Shown: positions 25,932-39,300 of the stretch, piece by piece
Numbering within the stretch: position 1 is the first letter of the stretch
Layout of the letters: every line of letters starts with the position of its first letter
Assembly: GCA_028551475.1 (NCBI GenBank)
Contig: CM052362.1
Span: 5,951,354-6,015,353 of the forward strand
DNA from: Casuarina equisetifolia
Taxonomy: Eukaryota > Streptophyta > Magnoliopsida > Fagales > Casuarinaceae
Direction of reading: 5' to 3'
Length of the DNA stretch: 64,000 nt
Notes under the pieces: generated by a model
Told to the model about the DNA's origin: nothing
The model's database searches: none
The model's input: only the letters and a program-made list of their open reading frames with translations
Made by a program: the position numbers and the translations under genes

Positions 25932-27312
25932 TTCTGCTCAGAAGAACCAAACCGTAACCTCCACCGGTGTCTCAATCATACCCCCACCGGAGGAGCATGA
26001 AATTAAAAATTCGCTATTCCACTCTTGATCTGAGCACTCCGACCACCGATTCGGATCTTAAGATCAACAATTAAGAGTGCAGAGAAGGATTTCGTCGGCG
26101 CTTGGAAGAGTGGATGGGTACAGCTGTTAGTGAGGTTTCCTGGATCGAGGAGAGTCAGAGAAAGAGAAAAAGAGAGAAAGAAAATGCGCTAAGGAGTCCT
26201 TCGCCTTTAAATTGGGTTTACCAAAAAAAGGACTGCCCTCCGACTTCAGGTTGGTGAATGCTGCACCCTATCTTCTCTACTTTTTCTTATTTTTATTACA
26301 CGTTGTAGATAAAAAGAAAATCCAACATTGACATTTATGACGGAAACAACTAAAGGATTGATGATGTATAATTAGCCTTACTGAATAACTCCAAAAACGC
26401 ATAAATTAATATTTTAATTTCAAATACTTTCGTAAATAACTAAATTTAGATTATAAATATTTTAACATTATTTTATTTTTTATAACACAATATCTCATTA
26501 TTCATTAGTGTTATTCATATATTATATTTTTATTGTTTCTTCATACTTCAAAATAAAATAATATTAAAAATAAAAATTGTCTCAAATTGTTAATATTTTG
26601 ATTAGGTATACTTTATATACATGTAAAATTAATGCATTATTCAAATGGTTAAGTTCAAGAAATCAAATAAACTTTTTTCGTAACGATAGAAATATAAATT
26701 AATAGACTCTTTTATGATTGACTTCTAAGAAACTAATGAATATTTATAGCATTTATTAAAACTCAAGTTTGAATACAACATTTCATTACTTTTATATTGT
26801 TGGAATCACAAATGGCAAAGAGGAAATTTGGAGTTCAAAAAAAATCATTTCGTAGTTTCATTTTTTATTTCATGGATTGTAATTATACTATTTGCTCTCT
26901 TTTAATAGGTTCTCTAGTACATATTCATACTAATATCTTTTACATTTATTAATACTGACAAAATTAGACATAATAACCACGTTGCAATAAGAACAAAGAG
27001 TTGTAGGCTAATCTTTAAAAACTTGGCTAAAAGTCTTCATATCAAGCTGATATATAAAGACACTGGTAAGAAAACATTAATACATTAAATCCTAAAGTAG
27101 CTTATAATTATATAAGCTTAGTCAGATTTTTCCTGAAAATAACTACGCATGAAAACTAGGTGGATCGAAGATTCTCACTTGACAATATAAATGCTTAAGC
27201 TAGTGAACACAATTTCTTTGTTTTCCATTTTCATTTAAACATATTGGCCCTGAGATCTTGTGACGCGTATAGACTATTGCTTGGGAGGATGTGCTGGAAA
27301 CACAAACAGCCA
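25932..27312. other. AT-rich spacer upstream of the NIPA gene
   Basis: 25932-26230 is GC-balanced and purine-rich on the plus strand (GAGAAAGAGAAAAAGAGAGAAAG near 26155-26180), consistent with a CT-rich NIPA leader read on the minus strand. From about 26280 to 27240 the sequence is strongly AT-rich, with no gene or recognisable transposon protein. Confidence 0.5.
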
Positions 27313-27487
27313 TCCTCATATGCGTGCCCAAGGAGGCACCCTACAGATGTTTGCAACAATTGAGGGCGGTGAGCATTACTACAATTATTGCAATGTGGAC
27401 TTTCCCATCTTTTTTTCCAACTTCAGATCCTTAGCTACGTTGGAAGGTCACTGTCATTCCCTTGGGGTATTTCTAGTAATTAGTTGG
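27313..27487 (+). pseudogene. Relic of a third ATP phosphoribosyltransferase copy (exon 10 end plus intron 10)
   Basis: 27315-27368 matches the last ~54 bases of HISN1 exon 10: CATATGCGTGCCCAAGGAGG aligns with GATATGTGTACCCAAGAAGG of the intact upstream copy, and CAACAATTGAGGGCG with CAACAATTGAGAGCG. The match continues through the splice donor GTGAGCATTACTA and some 110 bases of intron 10 (GACTTTCCCATC, CAGATCCTTAGCTACGTTGGAA, then CTTGGGG.ATTTCTAG.AA.T.GTTGGG). Exon 11 and everything before the end of exon 10 are missing, so it cannot encode an enzyme. The relic lacks about 50 intronic bases present in HISN1-A and is closer to copy A than to copy B. It ends about 530 bases before the HISN1-A start codon. 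Confidence 0.85.
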
Positions 27488-27734
27488 GTTCGCCCAACTG
27501 GTTTTAAACCAATTATTCCCCCCTCCCGCTCCCGCATGCGTGAGTGTGTTAAAAAAAAAGAAAACCAAATCAAGAAGCAAAATGAATAAACAATTAATTA
27601 CAAGTTTCTTAATTGTGATAAGATCGGTGGTTATCAATGTTATCAATCAAGAAGAATAAAGGTAAAAAAAAGAGGCATTGGAACTTATAATTGGTGATTT
27701 CTCCTTCCACTTAAGGAGATAAAATACTTCATTT

Positions 27735-27880
27735 TATGTAATTAGTTAATAATGTTAGGCACAAATTTTGATGCTCTTTGTTTTTTGGTGCTCGGATCAG
27801 TGGTTTAATGACGTGGCGTCTCACGGGGATCAGATTTAAATGCTTGGCGCAACAGTGCCGTTTATTGTCCAAAGAGAGAA
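27735..27880 (+). promoter_or_regulatory. Conserved upstream block of HISN1 copy A
   Basis: This block is alignable with the one at 36088-36240 upstream of copy B (TTAATAAT...GGCACA.ATTTTGATG, TCAGTGGTTTAATGACGTGGC, GATCAGATT, then AGAGAGAA). The best-preserved core is TGACGTGGC at 27809-27817, an ACGT-type site of the kind recognised by plant bZIP factors. It lies about 200 bases before the ATG, so it could be promoter or leader. Confidence 0.55.
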
Positions 27881-28016
27881 ACCGCGATCGGAGGGAGGCT
27901 GCCACGCCTATATACCTAAGGCCACTTGGTTTGTCTACAAATTCAGAGACGGCGGCGGTTTTCTCGGCTTGTCTCTTTCACCGGCGCGGAGACTGAGCTT
28001 TGTGGAGGTGACAGCC

Positions 28017-31000
28017 ATGTCTATTTCGATGCTGTTGGCCCAAGCGGTGCCTTTTCCGGGATTCTATTCATCGCGCATTTCAGTGAAGCGTAGCGTCTCC
28101 TGCTGCTTCTCGCAGTCGCAGGTGGCGGTGGTCAATGGGCCAGTGGACGAGGGGAAGGTTTTGGAGAGAAGCGAGATTCGTCTCGGGCTTCCCAGCAAAG
28201 GCCGCATGGCAGACGACACGCTGGATCTTCTTAAGGTATTAGTTCCTCTTCGCCTCGTGGTTTTGCTTGTTTGCTGAGAAAATGATGCGAGATAAAGTTC
28301 TGACCTTGTCTTTGTGGTGAATATTGCAGGATTGCCAGTTGTCTGTCAAGCGGGTCAATCCTCGACAGTATGTTGCTGGAATTCCTCAGGTGCGGCATTC
28401 TCCTAGTCGCGGATAGATTGAATCGTCTTTGATGTCTCATCTGGCCGGGAGAGGAAAAAGCTTGTAGAAAAGCTCTTAAATCAGTTGGTGCATAATTTAC
28501 TATCGTAATTCACTGAAGAAATAAAACGATATGCATGCGTATACGATTACAGAGTGGAAAAAATTTAGTGAACGTCGAATAGTTAGTCCTAGTCACTTTT
28601 GGTCTTTTGCATGTTTCCGACTCTCAATGTTTATCGCGCTCTAATAGTTACTGATAAATGCATTCTTTTGTTGTGAAACGATTTTATGTCCCTGTCTTTT
28701 GCAGCTTTCGAACGTTGAAATTTGGTTTCAGCGGCCAAAGGACATTGTGAGGAAATTGTTATCAGGGGATCTAGATCTTGGCATTGTGGGTTTGGATACA
28801 GTCAGAGAATATGGTCAGGTATGTATGAGGGCATCTAGTAATATTATTTTGTGTAGGAGGAGGTTCCATTCATGCTTTATTACCTAATTAATTGGGTCTG
28901 AGGGCTGGAGAAGATATCTGGTCTATTAGTTCTAACTGAATACCCAATTGCCTTCCCATCACAGCCGATCGACTAATTTTCCGAAATAGTCTAGCGATGC
29001 GTATTTCCAAGCCGTAGATTTAAAGAATACTGTCCTAATCCATGTTCAAAAATGACACTAGAATATGCCCAGGTATTCTTTTATTGAAACACTGAGCAAA
29101 AGGCTTGTAATGAATGTTTTTTGCCAACCTGTTTCTGAGATATTGTGTGAATGATCTAGAAATCATCAGACTTGGGTAAGACTATGAGTAATTTAATAAT
29201 CCATTAGTTTGGACACTTAAGCCTGACTTATAAAGCAGAGAAACATTTAGTTAGAGCAGGATCTTTATTTATTTACTTATTTTCACACCTGGATGTATCC
29301 AATGAAAATTGTCAAGAGTGCTTCCAAGAACTCAAAGCACACTTTTGCATGTATGCTATGCCCTGGCATATTGACAGAGTGCTTCCAAGGTCTCCATATA
29401 TGTGCAATTGGATCTCGTACTGCGATGGCAGACTTTTCTGCCTGACTCATGATGATGGATTATATGCATAGGGTCCCATACTGTTATTGGAGGGAAGAAT
29501 TTCCATTAGCATTTTAAAGATATTATTGGTGTCATGGATTCATTGTGGAATTAACTTTAAATATTGGGTGTTATTTCTCTTTATTTTTAGAGAATAATTG
29601 GTATAAGAAATTAATTACCTGTTGCTTTATTTGTTACCTCTGTCAGGATGACGAAAATCTTATCCTTGTTCATGATGCTCTTGAATATGGAGACTGCCGT
29701 TTATCCCTGGCAGTAAGTTTGAAACTACGAGCGATTTGCTTATCTTGTGAAATTTGCCCTTAATGTCTTGCTAAATCCTTTGTTCTTTCAGATTCCCAAA
29801 TATGGATATTTTGAGAACATAAATTCTCTAAAAGAGCTAGCTGAAATGCGCCAGTGGACTAGTGAAAACCCTCTTCGAGTTGCCACTGGATTCAGCTATG
29901 TATGATCTGCATTCTCTCTTGTTAGTTGTATAAGTGTTCCTTGTTATGTTTGGAAACTTTTTCCTTGTTTGCCTGGGGCAGATGATCCTTTATTGATTTT
30001 GTTTTTGATTTCTTCTTCTGCACAGCTAGGTCCAAAGTTTATGAAAGAAAATGGACTGAAGCACGTCACCTTTTCAACTGCTGATGGAGCTCTGGAGGCA
30101 GCTCCTGCTGTAAGAAATTCTTTTCTGCTATTTCTTCAGATGATTTCTTTCTTGTTTTTGTTGTCTCTTTTTCCTCATTTCAAAAGCAAATGTTTGACTC
30201 CTTTGTTCAATGGTTTTAGTCCTCCAAATGTCAACAAAATGCATGGTACTCTCAGGGAAGGGATGAAATGCTGCCAGTCAATTAAGTATTTACTTACATG
30301 TTCACAATTTTTTCCCTTCAAAATAGGTTGTTTTTTTATATATTTGATGAAGTTTTCTTTTCTAGTATTTTGAGTATGGTGCATAAAGTGTGTCGCGAGA
30401 TGCATCACTTTGTTGGCTTTTCTATATCCGCTATTAAGACTACCTCTCATTTTTTCTTCTTCTTTTCGCTGCTTGATTAGAGAGATGATTTTATATGAAA
30501 TACAATAAAAAAGTTAACCATAAAGAAGTTAATGTTTTTAGGCTTATAAAATATTTGAGATAGAGTGAAGATGAAATGGACAGAAACAAAAGCTGTATCC
30601 AAATAGAAGTAAATGCTATGAACTTTTAACACAACCAAGTAACCACATATTCTTGGTTACTTAGTATCTTAAAAGGGAAATGTATCTGTTCTTCTCTTAT
30701 TAGGGTTGAAAAGCATAAACTGAAATATTGTATGACTTCTTTAACTAATTCTGTTTCATGTGACTTTCAAAATGCAAAATTTGTTATGCCATGTAATTGC
30801 CACGCTTAAAAAGTTTATCTGGAAGCCATGGAATAAGATGATTGGAGCTTCCTCCCATCTAATGACTAATTGGAATCTTGTGCTGGATATTATGCTAATG
30901 CCTGATGATGCTACTATCTTTTGAAGATATTTGAACTTTTAAGAATCATATATAAATTTTTTCATTCTACAATGTCGAAGATGGGAATCGTAGTCTTTTT

Positions 31001-32736
31001 TTTTTTTTTTTTTTCTTTTTTTTCAAATAAATTTTCCAGTGTCTTCTATATTTCGTGATGTATGCTTATCCTCTATATCTTTTCTTTTTCAAATGGAAAA
31101 TAGAAAAAAACGTATGGGAAGCATTTGTTCTAGGTAGTCTTACTTTTCACAGTACTATTGGTCAGTGTGTTTAATTCGAGGCCTTTAGAAAGTGGGTCTT
31201 AGCAACCTTCCTAGCTATTTCACTTGTGAGATTAAACATGAGAAATTAGGTGATCAAAGAAGAAAGCAATCATCTCTTGTCCCGCTAAAATCTTTTCCTC
31301 ACTCTTGGTATATGGAGGAAAATGAAATTGGCACTACAAAATTGAGCTGGCAAGTTGTAAGTAAAAGTCTACAGAGTTCAGCATCCTCCATTCTTTTGTC
31401 TTCCCTTATTCTTCTCCACTTCTAATGCACTACAGAGTTCAGCATCTACTGGCATGTTCCAGTATTTTCCACCTTAGATTAGGCACATATGATATCTTTT
31501 GTCAATATAAGCACATACAATTTTCTAGTATTTTGAATAAGGCTGTTGGTGGTCATATAAAGAAGTTTTGGATAATGTTTATATTTAGTGTACTAGCAGA
31601 TAATGGATACATGCCATAACTGCATGATGTTTATGTGGACTACTTGATTTTCTGTTAATTTAGATGGGGATTGCTGATGCTATACTGGACCTCGTGAGTA
31701 GTGGAACAACGCTGAGAGAGAACAATTTGAAAGAAATTGAAGGCGGAGTAGTGTTGGAAAGCCAGGTGACCATCTTTGGGCCGCGAATGACCTTGTCAAG
31801 CATGTTCAAGTTTCCTGAATGCTATTAAAAGAGTTTTAAGGCAGCTTGTTTTACGTTCTCTTTTATTTGATCTCGTTTTTCTAAAAAGTTAAAATATTCT
31901 TTAGGCTGTTCTTGTTGCAGGCAGGAAAGCCTTGACTGAACGGAAAGGGGCACTGGAGACAACACATGAGATTCTTGAAAGATTTGAAGCGCATTTGAGA
32001 GCAACTGGTCAATTTACCGTATGTCATGTTCCTTGTGCTGGCATAGTTTTTCATTCATCTTAAAGTTTTCTATTGCTTACATCTTCGCTGGCAGGTTACT
32101 GCAAACATGAGGGGAAGTAGTGCAGATGAAGTGGCTGAGAAAATACTCAGTCAGTCATCGTTATCTGGACTGCAGGTGTAATTACGGGTGATACCAGTTC
32201 TCTTTCCCCATGTAGCTTTCCCTCTTTCAGTAGCCATTATCTGTATCAGGGCTGTATACTAACCTTTTTAGAAAGTCAATAGCTCCTCTAAATACTTGAT
32301 TTACATGTATAGGGACCCACTATCAGTCCTGTATTTTGCAAAAGAAATGGGAGGGTAGCCAAAGATTACTATGCAATCGTGATATGTGTACCCAAGAAGG
32401 CACTCTACAAATCCGTACAACAATTGAGAGCGGTGAGCATTACTATAATTATTGCAATGTAGACTTTCCCATCTTTTTTTTCCAACTCCAGATCCTTAGC
32501 TACGTTGGAATGTCACTTTCATGAAAGCTTCTTCATAATTTACTCTATTGAACTTGTTTTTTGTCATTCACTTGGGGCATTTCTAGCAACTGGTTGGGAT
32601 ATCACCTCTGAATTGAATTGCTTTTCTGTTGGTTTTGCAGATTGGAGGAAGTGGAGTTCTCGTTTCTCCTCTGACCTATATCTTTGAAGAAGAGACGCCG
32701 AGATGGCGCCAGCTTCTCTTACAGCTTGGGCTTTAG
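28017..32736 (+). CDS. HISN1: ATP phosphoribosyltransferase, plastid, tandem copy A
   Basis: Catalyses the first, feedback-regulated step of histidine synthesis: ATP + PRPP to phosphoribosyl-ATP. Eleven exons: 28017-28235, 28330-28389, 28705-28818, 29647-29712, 29792-29899, 30026-30109, 31664-31765, 31905-32018, 32095-32175, 32313-32432, 32641-32736; 387 codons plus stop, all GT-AG. Residues 1 to about 48 are Ser-rich and basic without homology to the enzyme core, consistent with a plastid transit peptide. The core begins [11 protein letters not shown] (about 54-64), followed by [17 protein letters not shown] and [11 protein letters not shown] (114-124). The family signature E-x5-G-x-A-x2-I-x-D-L-x2-S-G-x-T-L is intact at 213-234, across the exon 6/7 junction. 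The C-terminal part (VTANMRG..., GPTISPV..., [14 protein letters not shown]) corresponds to the regulatory domain of the long HisG form. The start at 28017 is the one shared with copy B; the frame is open upstream to an ATG at 27840, but that extension is not conserved in copy B. Confidence 0.95.
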
Positions 32737-35700
32737 ACCCATCCTGTCCATACCTGTGCAGTTTGTTGCGGTTCTCTATTACTGGGGCATGCGTTCGAAA
32801 GTAAGAAAATATTACTCTTTGGATTTAGTTTGTCAGTTTGTAGGTCGCTTTTAAGTTTTGAAGATGCATTCGGGAAACTTCAACATTTGGATTGAGATGT
32901 TCGTTATCATTATGTTATCGAATTTCCCTTGTAATGCGATCACAAAACTACCCCTAACACGGATCCAGAATAATTTAGGCAGGACCTTTTTCAGTAGATC
33001 AAACTGTTAATGAGATCATTATTTTTGTTGTCGATGAGTTCTCATTTCTTGCAAGCATTATGTAGTCCTCTTCTTGTAAATAACATGTTAAGCAATTTAT
33101 ACACTTTTGTTAAGATGGGAATTAGTACACTAAAAAAGTGAACAATTGAACAAGGCATCGATGTATTAAAAGCAGCAACATATTTCATTTAAATGAACGT
33201 GGTACAATGAGAACCTTTCATTGTACGAACCGTAAACGATAAATTGCTTGCTATATATCGGCCGATACAAGTCGATTTGGTTGAACTGGACCGGCAGTGA
33301 CTTCCGGTGGTGCGTGGCAGGACGCGGAGATTGTATTTGACCTCGAATTTGATATATATCTTTCTTTGAAGATGAAGATCATGATGGTGTATGATTGTTA
33401 CATGTTATTGCTTTTCTGCATAAATAATCTTGTGTCTTAGTATGATTTAGTTAGATATGTTGTATATGAAAAATTAAATTATGTGCATAACATTTTAACG
33501 TAGCACAAATTAAATTGTGTATGGCTATTAGTTTTCAGCACGATTATGAACTAGGTAACATGCAATTAGTGCAACACTTAATATGTTGTCTAGGTGTGAT
33601 TCCGAGACAAATGCCCCTAATTGATTAAGTTTGAATCAACATTCATGTAGTGGTCTATACACCCACAAATAGTAGACTGTGAGGATTAGTTCTTACTTAT
33701 GCCTGCTGCTATGTTAAGAGTTTTGTAATTATATGTCATTTGTTTTGCCCCTATGTGTTTGTATGATGAGATATGTAGGCTCTTTTTTGGTTTACTCACA
33801 TGATGTTAATGTTGTACATTATTTTTTAATCAATCACTTTTTCAATTAACAATATTCAAGTCACAATTAAAGTTCTAACTAGCTCCACCCATAATAAATA
33901 GAAGAAAGATTTTATGTTTGTTTTGGAAGTTGTAAGAGTACACACCATCCTCAAAATTGATAAACCTACTTAACAAAAGCTTTAGCATGTTCTATGAACA
34001 AAGTGACAAAGTGTAGTTGTTTATCCTTACTAGTGAAGAGAACTATTTAGGATCACCTAAGTATGATTCTTTAAAAAATTGCACAATAAAAGAGTTTTTA
34101 AAGGCAATGTTGAAGAGAAACAAAATATCTTCTCATGTTGTTATCAATTCACTGCAACACGCATTTTTCACTGTGCGGTGTGATGGGACCAAAAATGTAT
34201 GAAATTATATTATAAGGATCGTATAGTATAAAATGAAGTTTAAAGCCTTAGATGTGGTTATTTCTAAGTAATGCATAATACATTAGGCCTTGATAAGTTT
34301 TTCAACTAATTTTACTAGAATCAAAACATATACAATACTCAAGAAGAGAGTTTGTCGTTCGTGGTTATACTTCATTCATTGAATATTCTTTTCATATGCA
34401 TAAGTTGGCCGCGCAATTGATGCCATAGGAATCCTCCTTTGAAAAAATGCCACTCTGTTTCCACTTCTCTATAGAAGTATGCTTCTTGATCCACTTCCTA
34501 TTTAGTTTGTATCTCCAAAAGGTGAAAAATTTTGGGAGTTTGTGTCTCCAAAAGTGGTTGAAGAAATCTTTACTCTGTTTAGTTTGTCTTCCTATTACTG
34601 GCATTACATTAATGAAACCCATGACTTAAAAACTCCCAAAACCGCCTTACACATTTAGAGAGAGTGTAACAAATAGGAGTATTACAATAAAATATTATTT
34701 TTTGTGGTTAGCATCTATCTAGAATGAGATCAAGATAAAATATTGTAAAATTGAATAACAAGAGCTGACATCTTTAGCAAAGCCTTACCAAAAATCAAGT
34801 TTGAATTATTTTGAGAAAAATGCATTATTTTACACATTAAGGAGGAGTGTAGAAAATAATACATTTTTCTAAAAAGTTTATGGAGAAGTCGACAAGATGG
34901 GCTGGATTGAAATCTAGGCAAGTCGGTTTTAAAGTCAAAAAGTGTGGGCAAGCCGGTTGTAAAATCCAGAAAATTTGAAGAATCAAACAAATAGGGGTGT
35001 GAGAAGATCTTTGTCGTCAAAAAATCTGTAGTAGTCCTATCTGGCCTGGGTTCATCACTATTTGTTGTAGGATTTTTTGAAGCTTGTTCTACTTTAGCTT
35101 CATCAACTTCTGGATCATAATTGAACCCGGTTGGGAGTCAGACCCACCTGCTGAACTCGAATAAAGAGTGAGCACGAGATCTCTTTTGAAATATTTCCTG
35201 GGAGGTCCCAGGTGCGGCTGGAGTACTTGGACTTATGATGGGCAGAGGGGACGTATCAGTGTGCCTCGGCCAAGGACAAAAGACTTTTTTCTTTTTCCTT
35301 TTGGCTGGTTAAATTATAAACCACCCTATTGCGGCTTGCCTGAATCTCATTCTAAAAGATTAATTTACTGGATTAAGTCTTTGTTATATAATTAAATAAT
35401 TTTATTTATTTTTAATAAATAAATAAAATAAAATAAAATAAAATAAAATAATTTATATTATCTCTCACTCAAATTTACATCACTTTCAACGTGGATAGAG
35501 CTTTTTGTCTAGCTTATATGAAGGATTCGTCCACCATACTGAGGGAATAGTAATTGTAAGCGCAATTGAATCTCATACTAGAAAATATCAATCGCAAACC
35601 TATGTAATTGAATTATAGTTTAATTTTATTTTAAAAAGTCAACTCAATAAAAAGAATAACCAAATCCCTTAACACAGCCTGATAATCCCACTTATTTTTT

Positions 35701-36087
35701 TCTATGTAGGAAAATAATATACATTATTACACTATAATCTTTAAATGACATGGCCCCGAAACCAACTTCCTCAAAGAGCTGCAAAACAGCAATGACATAG
35801 AAACGTTTGACTACATTTTATATGCAAGTATTAGACCATAGAAGAATGCATTTATGTTTATTTATTAGTGCTATTAACTATAGAAGAAATAATTGTCGCA
35901 TATTTTTAATATATTAGTATGACATTTTTCTTACATTTATATATTAGAACATCCCTCATTAATGATTAACCGATTTCAAGAGGAGTAGGCTTTTATAAAA
36001 TAAAATAAATAAAAAGAAATAAAGATCATAAAAAAAAATAGAAGTATAACTTTATTAAATGAAATTTATTGGGGGCTCAAGTTAATT
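32737..36087. other. Spacer between the two HISN1 copies
   Basis: Starts with the 3' UTR of copy A. A 9-bp inverted repeat with a 7-base loop (GTACAATGA / TCATTGTAC) lies at 33202-33226, next to a palindrome TTCATTTAAATGAA at 33184-33197. From about 33360 the sequence is mostly AT-rich, with an AATAA-type simple repeat at about 35400-35450. The more GC-rich island at 35110-35300 encodes nothing recognised. Confidence 0.5.
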
Positions 36088-36240
36088 TGTTGTAATTGGT
36101 TAATAATTGGGCACAGATTTTGATGGTTTTTGTTTTTGTCGCTAAAGTCCTGTCGGCTCAGTGGTTAAATGACGTGGCAACTTACGTGGATCAGATTGAA
36201 ATGACTTGGCACAATCAGAGCCGTTGCTGTACAGAGAGAA
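36088..36240 (+). promoter_or_regulatory. Conserved upstream block of HISN1 copy B
   Basis: Counterpart of the block at 27735-27880. The shared core is TGACGTGGC at 36170-36178, preceded by CTCAGTGGTTAAA and followed by GATCAGATTGAAAT.ACTTGGC. Similarity fades upstream of about 36088, marking the likely 5' edge of the duplicated unit. Confidence 0.55.
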
Positions 36241-36379
36241 TAGTCAACGGGATCTTGGGGACACAGCAGAGTATATACGGAAACCAGTTAATTTGTTAAC
36301 AAACTGAGGCGCGGCGGCGATATCTTCTGCTACTCGCTTTTCCTGACGCAGGGTCTTGAGCTTCGTGGAGGTGACGACA

Positions 36380-39300
36380 ATGGCTATTTCGATGCTCTTG
36401 GCTCCGGCGGTGCCATTTCCTGTCGTATCTTCTTCGCGCATTTCAGTGAAGCGTGGCGTCTGGTGCTGCGTCTCGCAGTCGCAGGTGGCGGTGGTGAATG
36501 GGCGGGTGGACGAGGGGAGAGTTTTGGAGAGGAGCGAGATTCGTTTCGGGCTTCCCAGCAAAGGCCGCATGGCTGCCGACACGCTAGATCTTTTGAAGGT
36601 GTTAGCTCTTCATTGCCTGCAGTCTGCTTGGTGTGGAAATGCTGGAAGATGAGTTCTGACTTTGTCTTTGTGGTGAATATTACAGGATTGTCAGTTGTCT
36701 GTCAAGCAGGTCAATCCTCGACAGTATGTTGCAGATATTCCTCAGGTGCAGCATTCTCCCAGTCTTGAATAAATTGAATCGTCTTTGATGTCTCATCTGG
36801 CCGGGAGTGGAAAAAGCTTGTAGTAAAGCTCTAAATCAAGGCGTTTACCGACAAAAAACCATTTGCATGTTTTCGATTCTCTTAGTTTATCGAGCCTTAG
36901 TAGTTTCTCACAAATGCCTTCTTCTTTAGTCTTAACACTTCTATGTCGATGTATTTTGCAGCTCTCCAATGTGGAAGTTTGGTTTCAGAGGCCGAAGGAC
37001 ATTGTGCGAAAATTGTTAACGGGGGATCTAGATCTTGGGATTGTGGGTCTGGATACTGTCAGCGAATATGGTAAGGTAAGTCTGAAGGTATCTAGGAGAA
37101 TTATTTAGTGTAGCAGGAGGTCTCGTTTATATTTTAATACCTAATTATCTGGGTCCAAGACTGGAGAAGATATTTGGTCTATTAGTTCTAAAGTGAATAC
37201 CTAATTGCCTTCCCATCTCTGTTGATTGAATAATTTCCAGAAATATTCTAGCTGTATATTTCTAAGCCATAAATTTGTAACAATACTGTGCTTTCTATCC
37301 CTATCCAAAAAATGCTACTAGAATATGCTCAGGTATTCGTTTTGTGGAAACATTGCGCATAAGGCCTGTAATGAATGTTTTCCCTCAACCTGTTTCTGAG
37401 ATATTGAGTCAGTGATCTAGAAATCATCAAAGTTGGGAAATGTTACAGAGTAATTTACTAATCCATTAGTTTAGATACCTAAGCCTGACTTTGAAACCAG
37501 AGAAGCATTTAGGAAGAGCAGGATTTCCATCTCTTTTACATGCCCCTATGCGTCCAATGAAATTGTGCATGTACATTTCTCCCTGAAATAATGACTGAGT
37601 GCTTCCAAGGTCTCCATATGATGATAGCAATGGCTAAAGGTATGTAAGTGCAATTGGATCCCATACTGCGATGGTAGACTATTATGCCTGACTTATGCCG
37701 ATGGATTATAAGTATAGGGTCGTGTACGATTATTGGAATGAAGAATTGTGATTAGCAATATCAAAGATGTTTTTAGTGTCATGGATTAGTTCTGGAATTA
37801 ACTTTCAATTTTTTTTTTCTCATTTTAGTCAAGAATTGGTATAAGAAATGCATTACCAGTTGCTTTATTTGTTACTTTTGTCAGGGTGATGAAGATCTTA
37901 TCCTCGTTCATGATGCTCTTGAATATGGGGACTGCCATTTATCATTGGCAGTAAGTTTGAAACTACAAGTGATCTGCTTATCTCACAAAGTTTGCTGTTG
38001 ATATTTTAGTAAATCCTTTGTCATTTCAGATTCCCAAATATGGAATTTTTGAGAACATAAATTCTCTAAAAGAGCTAGCGGAAATGCCACAATGGACTTA
38101 TGAAAACCCTCTTCGAGTCGCGACTGGATTTAGCTATGTATGATTTGCATTTTATCTTTATTGGTTATACAAGTTTTGCCTGTTATCTTTGGAAACCTTT
38201 TCTTCTGTTAGCTCTGGGCAGATGATTATTTATTCATTTTGGTTTTGATTTTTTCTTCTGCACAGCTAGGCCCAAAATTTATGAAAGAAAATGGATTAAA
38301 GCACGTCACCTTTTCAACCGCTGACGGAGCACTAGAGGCAGCTCCTGCGGTAATTCTTTTCTGCTGTCACTTAAGATGTTTTCTTTCTTGTTTTTGTTGT
38401 CTCTTTTTCCTCATTTCAAAAGCAAATATTTGACTCCTTTGCTAGATGGTTTTAGTCCCTCAAATATCAGCAAAATGCATGGTACTCCCTGCGAAGGGAC
38501 AAAATGCTGCCAGTCAATTTAGTATTTATTGACGTATTCTTATCTCTTTCCTTCGAAAATAGATTGTGCATTTTATATGTTTGACTAATTTTTCTTTTCT
38601 AGTATTTTGAGTATAGTGCAGCAACATGAAGTGACTGCAATTTCTTTGATGAGATTAAACATGAGAAACCGGGTGATTAAAGAGGAAACCAATTGTCCCT
38701 TGTTCCACCAAAATCTTTTCTTCACACATGGCATAATATGGATAAAAGGGAAATTGGTACTGGAAAATTGAGCCGGCAAGTCGTAAGTAAAAGTCTATAG
38801 GGTTCAGCATCTCCCATTCTTTTGTCTTCCCTAATTCCTCTTCCCTTCTAATACATAAACAAAGGGAAACAATTTCCTCTACCTCTTCACTCTCACTCCT
38901 TTCTCCTCACTAAATTCATGATAAATTGGCCCAAAGCTTGAAGGACATGAATCCTACAACAAGCCATGGACAAGAAATGACATTCATTCTCACATGTTTT
39001 CTGTTATTTTTGGTCGATCCACTAGCATGTTCTAGTACTTGTTGCCTTAGATTAAGCACATATGTTATCTCTCTTGTCAGCATTATTGTAGCATAGAGGT
39101 GTAGGCAATGGCCTTGGAGAGGAAGTTGTGTCTGGATCTCCATTCTTATTGCATATCAGTTAAAAGTCTGCAATGTTTAGTTATACTATCTTCTTAAGAG
39201 TCTTGGTTGTTATAATACCTTCCATGTTTTGAATAAGGTTGTCGCTGGTCATATAAAGAAGTTTTGGATAATGGTGTTATTAAGTGTACTAGCGTTTACA

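Noticed and set aside
34017..34202. A 61-codon frame between the HISN1 copies
   Set aside because: Short, AT-rich, no recognisable homologue and no supporting splice sites.
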